Assembly: GCA_964584785.1 (NCBI GenBank)
Contig: CAZPBY010000013.1
Span: forward strand, 59,808-123,807
Length of the DNA: 64,000 nt
Origin: JAHFTY01 sp964584785
GTDB lineage: Bacteria; Acidobacteriota; Terriglobia; 20CM-2-55-15
Direction of reading: 5' to 3'
Shown here: positions 62,818-64,000 of the stretch, piece by piece
How the letters are laid out: the number at the start of each line of letters is the position of its first letter
Position numbering within the stretch: the stretch's first letter is position 1
Notes under the pieces: model-generated
Told to the model about the DNA's origin: nothing
Database searches by the model: none
Seen by the model: the letters and a program-made list of their open reading frames with translations, nothing else
Translations under genes and position numbers: made by a program

Positions 62818-64000
62818 TCAACCGGCGCTGATGAAAATGTCGTTGGACTCGGCAAGATCGCGTGCAGACGGCGTGATGATCGTTTTCTTTCCGATAATGA
62901 TTTTGGCGTGCGCCAGAATCGCCGCACGCACGTCGTCTTCACAGACGAAAGCCACCGGCGATGATGGTTTCGCCGGCGTTGGCGAGGCCTTCGGTTCCAG
63001 CTGGGTGAATGATTGAAGCGGCGGGGCAACAGGGGCCGGTGCCGGCGCCGTGACCACCGCCGCATGAACTTCGGCTGCACCCAACGATCGTTTGCCCAGC
63101 CATTGATCAACGACCTGCTCGATAACCGGGCGGCTCGACGACGCAGCCACTGAAACCTTCGCCGGCGGAGCATCTACAACTGCATCCCGCACCCCGTAGG
63201 CCACACGCTTCAGATTGACCAGATGCAACGGCGAAATGTTATCCGACGTGATGTTATTCCCAGGCGCGCCGCAGCCGAGCGTCATCGAAGGGAACAGATT
63301 CGTGGTATACCCCACAGCGCCGAGCGCTGCCGGCGTATTCACGACGATGCGGAAGGCAGGTTTCTTCAATCCAAACTGCTTCACGACTTCTTCGTCCCTG
63401 GTGTGCAGGCTGAGCGTGTGACCGAGTCCGCCGAACCTGAGGATCTCGATGCATTTCTCACAGCCGGCTTTCCAATCCTTCACAACGTAGAAGGCGAGAA
63501 TCGGCGACAACTTTTCCATCGAGATCGGATAGTCGATCCCAACTCCATCGGCGTGGGCGACGAGCGCTCGAGTGCCTGAAGGAACCGGGAAACCCGCCAT
63601 CTCCGCGATCCTGTCGGCAGGCTTTCCCACTATTTTTGTATTGAGGGTGCGCCGGGAAGTTTGAATTGTTTTCTCGAGCAATGCCTTTTCAGAGCTGCTG
63701 CAAACGTATGCGGATTGGTTTTGGAGTTCCTGCAGAACCTGGTCCTTCACGGGTTCGTCGCAAATGATCGCCTGCTCCGATGAGCACAGCGTCCCATTGT
63801 CGAAGGTCTTTCCGGTGAGAATGTCGCGAACGGCTTTCGGCACGTCTGCGGTGCGGTCGATGTATGACGGCACATTCCCTGGCCCGACGCCGAATGCGGG
63901 TTTCCCGGCACTGTATGCCGCTTTGACGAGGCCGGTGCCGCCGGTCGCGAGAATCAACGAAGTCAGCGGCTGCTTCCTAAATTCTTCGGTGCCTTCCACC
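62818..64000 (-). CDS. Acylating aldehyde dehydrogenase, microcompartment type (5' truncated)
   Basis: 394 visible residues; the frame runs to the window edge, so the N-terminus is missing. It resembles EutE/PduP acetaldehyde/propionaldehyde dehydrogenases, which make acyl-CoA inside bacterial microcompartments. Catalytic Cys in NGTLCSSEQAII, coenzyme regions VGPGNVPSYID and MTLGCGAPGNNITSDNI. After the enzyme fold there is an Ala/Pro-rich linker (about 285-345) and a conserved tail (VRAAILAHAKIIIGKKTIIT) likely to direct packing into the shell. Other microcompartment genes should lie to the right. Confidence 0.9.
   Translation of the reverse strand, partial: VEGTEEFRKQPLTSLILATGGTGLVKAAYSAGKPAFGVGPGNVPSYIDRTADVPKAVRDILTGKTFDNGTLCSSEQAIICDEPVKDQVLQELQNQSAYVCSSSEKALLEKTIQTSRRTLNTKIVGKPADRIAEMAGFPVPSGTRALVAHADGVGIDYPISMEKLSPILAFYVVKDWKAGCEKCIEILRFGGLGHTLSLHTRDEEVVKQFGLKKPAFRIVVNTPAALGAVGYTTNLFPSMTLGCGAPGNNITSDNISPLHLVNLKRVAYGVRDAVVDAPPAKVSVAASSSRPVIEQVVDQWLGKRSLGAAEVHAAVVTAPAPAPVAPPLQSFTQLEPKASPTPAKPSSPVAFVCEDDVRAAILAHAKIIIGKKTIITPSARDLAESNDIFISAG

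Noticed and set aside
1..64000. CRISPR arrays, tRNA or rRNA genes, prophage or complete IS elements
   Set aside because: No regularly spaced direct repeats, no tRNA-like cloverleaf in the intergenic regions, no rRNA sequence and no transposase or integrase gene were found on reading both strands.

Overview
The window reads as a GC-rich chromosome segment of an Acidobacteriota bacterium; the class cannot be fixed from sequence alone. The signs are an ADOP-type ABC permease, a Ser/Thr kinase fused to a TolB-like propeller, two large Oar-like TonB-dependent receptors with carboxypeptidase-regulatory N-termini, a TIGR02999-like ECF sigma factor, several secreted S9/M14 peptidases, a cytochrome c/ankyrin fusion, and LPS-export plus rpoN/hpf/rapZ/PTS housekeeping genes. 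No rRNA, tRNA, CRISPR array, prophage or complete insertion sequence was seen.

Layout. 1-6.7 kb: end of an ADOP permease, a small coiled-coil membrane protein, a MarR-SRPBCC pair and an ArsR-VOC pair each with an inverted-repeat operator, an ECF42-like sigma factor divergent from its DGPF/YCII partner, and a coiled-coil membrane protein. 6.8-14.7 kb: purU behind a Ser/Thr kinase, a Tat-exported sulfite-oxidase-like enzyme, and a TonB receptor. 14.8-24.7 kb (minus): priA, uracil-DNA glycosylase, coaBC, rpoZ, gmk, yicC, an MsbA-like exporter, and PTS EI, HPr and EIIA-Man. 24.7-51.5 kb: accessory block with nitrilase, ECF sigma, a membrane protein with a probable CTG start, the cytochrome/ankyrin fusion, a FitAB/VapBC toxin-antitoxin, a scrambled kinase pseudogene, an S9 peptidase, a four-gene cluster (Tat-exported ThDP enzyme, cytochrome c, aromatic-acid MFS transporter, amidohydrolase), an M14 peptidase, a PEGA protein, an ilv operon in the order ilvN-ilvC-ilvB behind a leader-peptide attenuator, another S9 peptidase and a second TonB receptor. 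51.5-57.4 kb (minus): rapZ, hpf, rpoN, lptB and an LptC/LptA-type protein. 57.6-64 kb: a molybdenum hydroxylase (CoxS-CoxL-CoxM-CoxG type), coiled-coil proteins (one frameshifted), a DUF1161-like protein and the start-truncated aldehyde dehydrogenase of a likely microcompartment locus.

Standouts. (1) The ilv leader carries an Ile/Val/Leu-rich peptide whose stop codon sits in an arm that can pair either with an upstream pause hairpin or with the terminator arm, a textbook four-segment attenuator. (2) A roughly 32-bp-armed palindromic repeat occurs five times; one copy is translated in frame inside PriA, where the winged-helix region should be. (3) The Tat-ThDP/cytochrome c/transporter/amidohydrolase operon suggests periplasmic oxidation or decarboxylation of an organic acid. 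(4) An ECF42-type promoter can be read upstream of the DGPF gene. (5) The block that usually runs lpt-rpoN-hpf-rapZ-EIIA-HPr-EI is split by about 27 kb of accessory genes.
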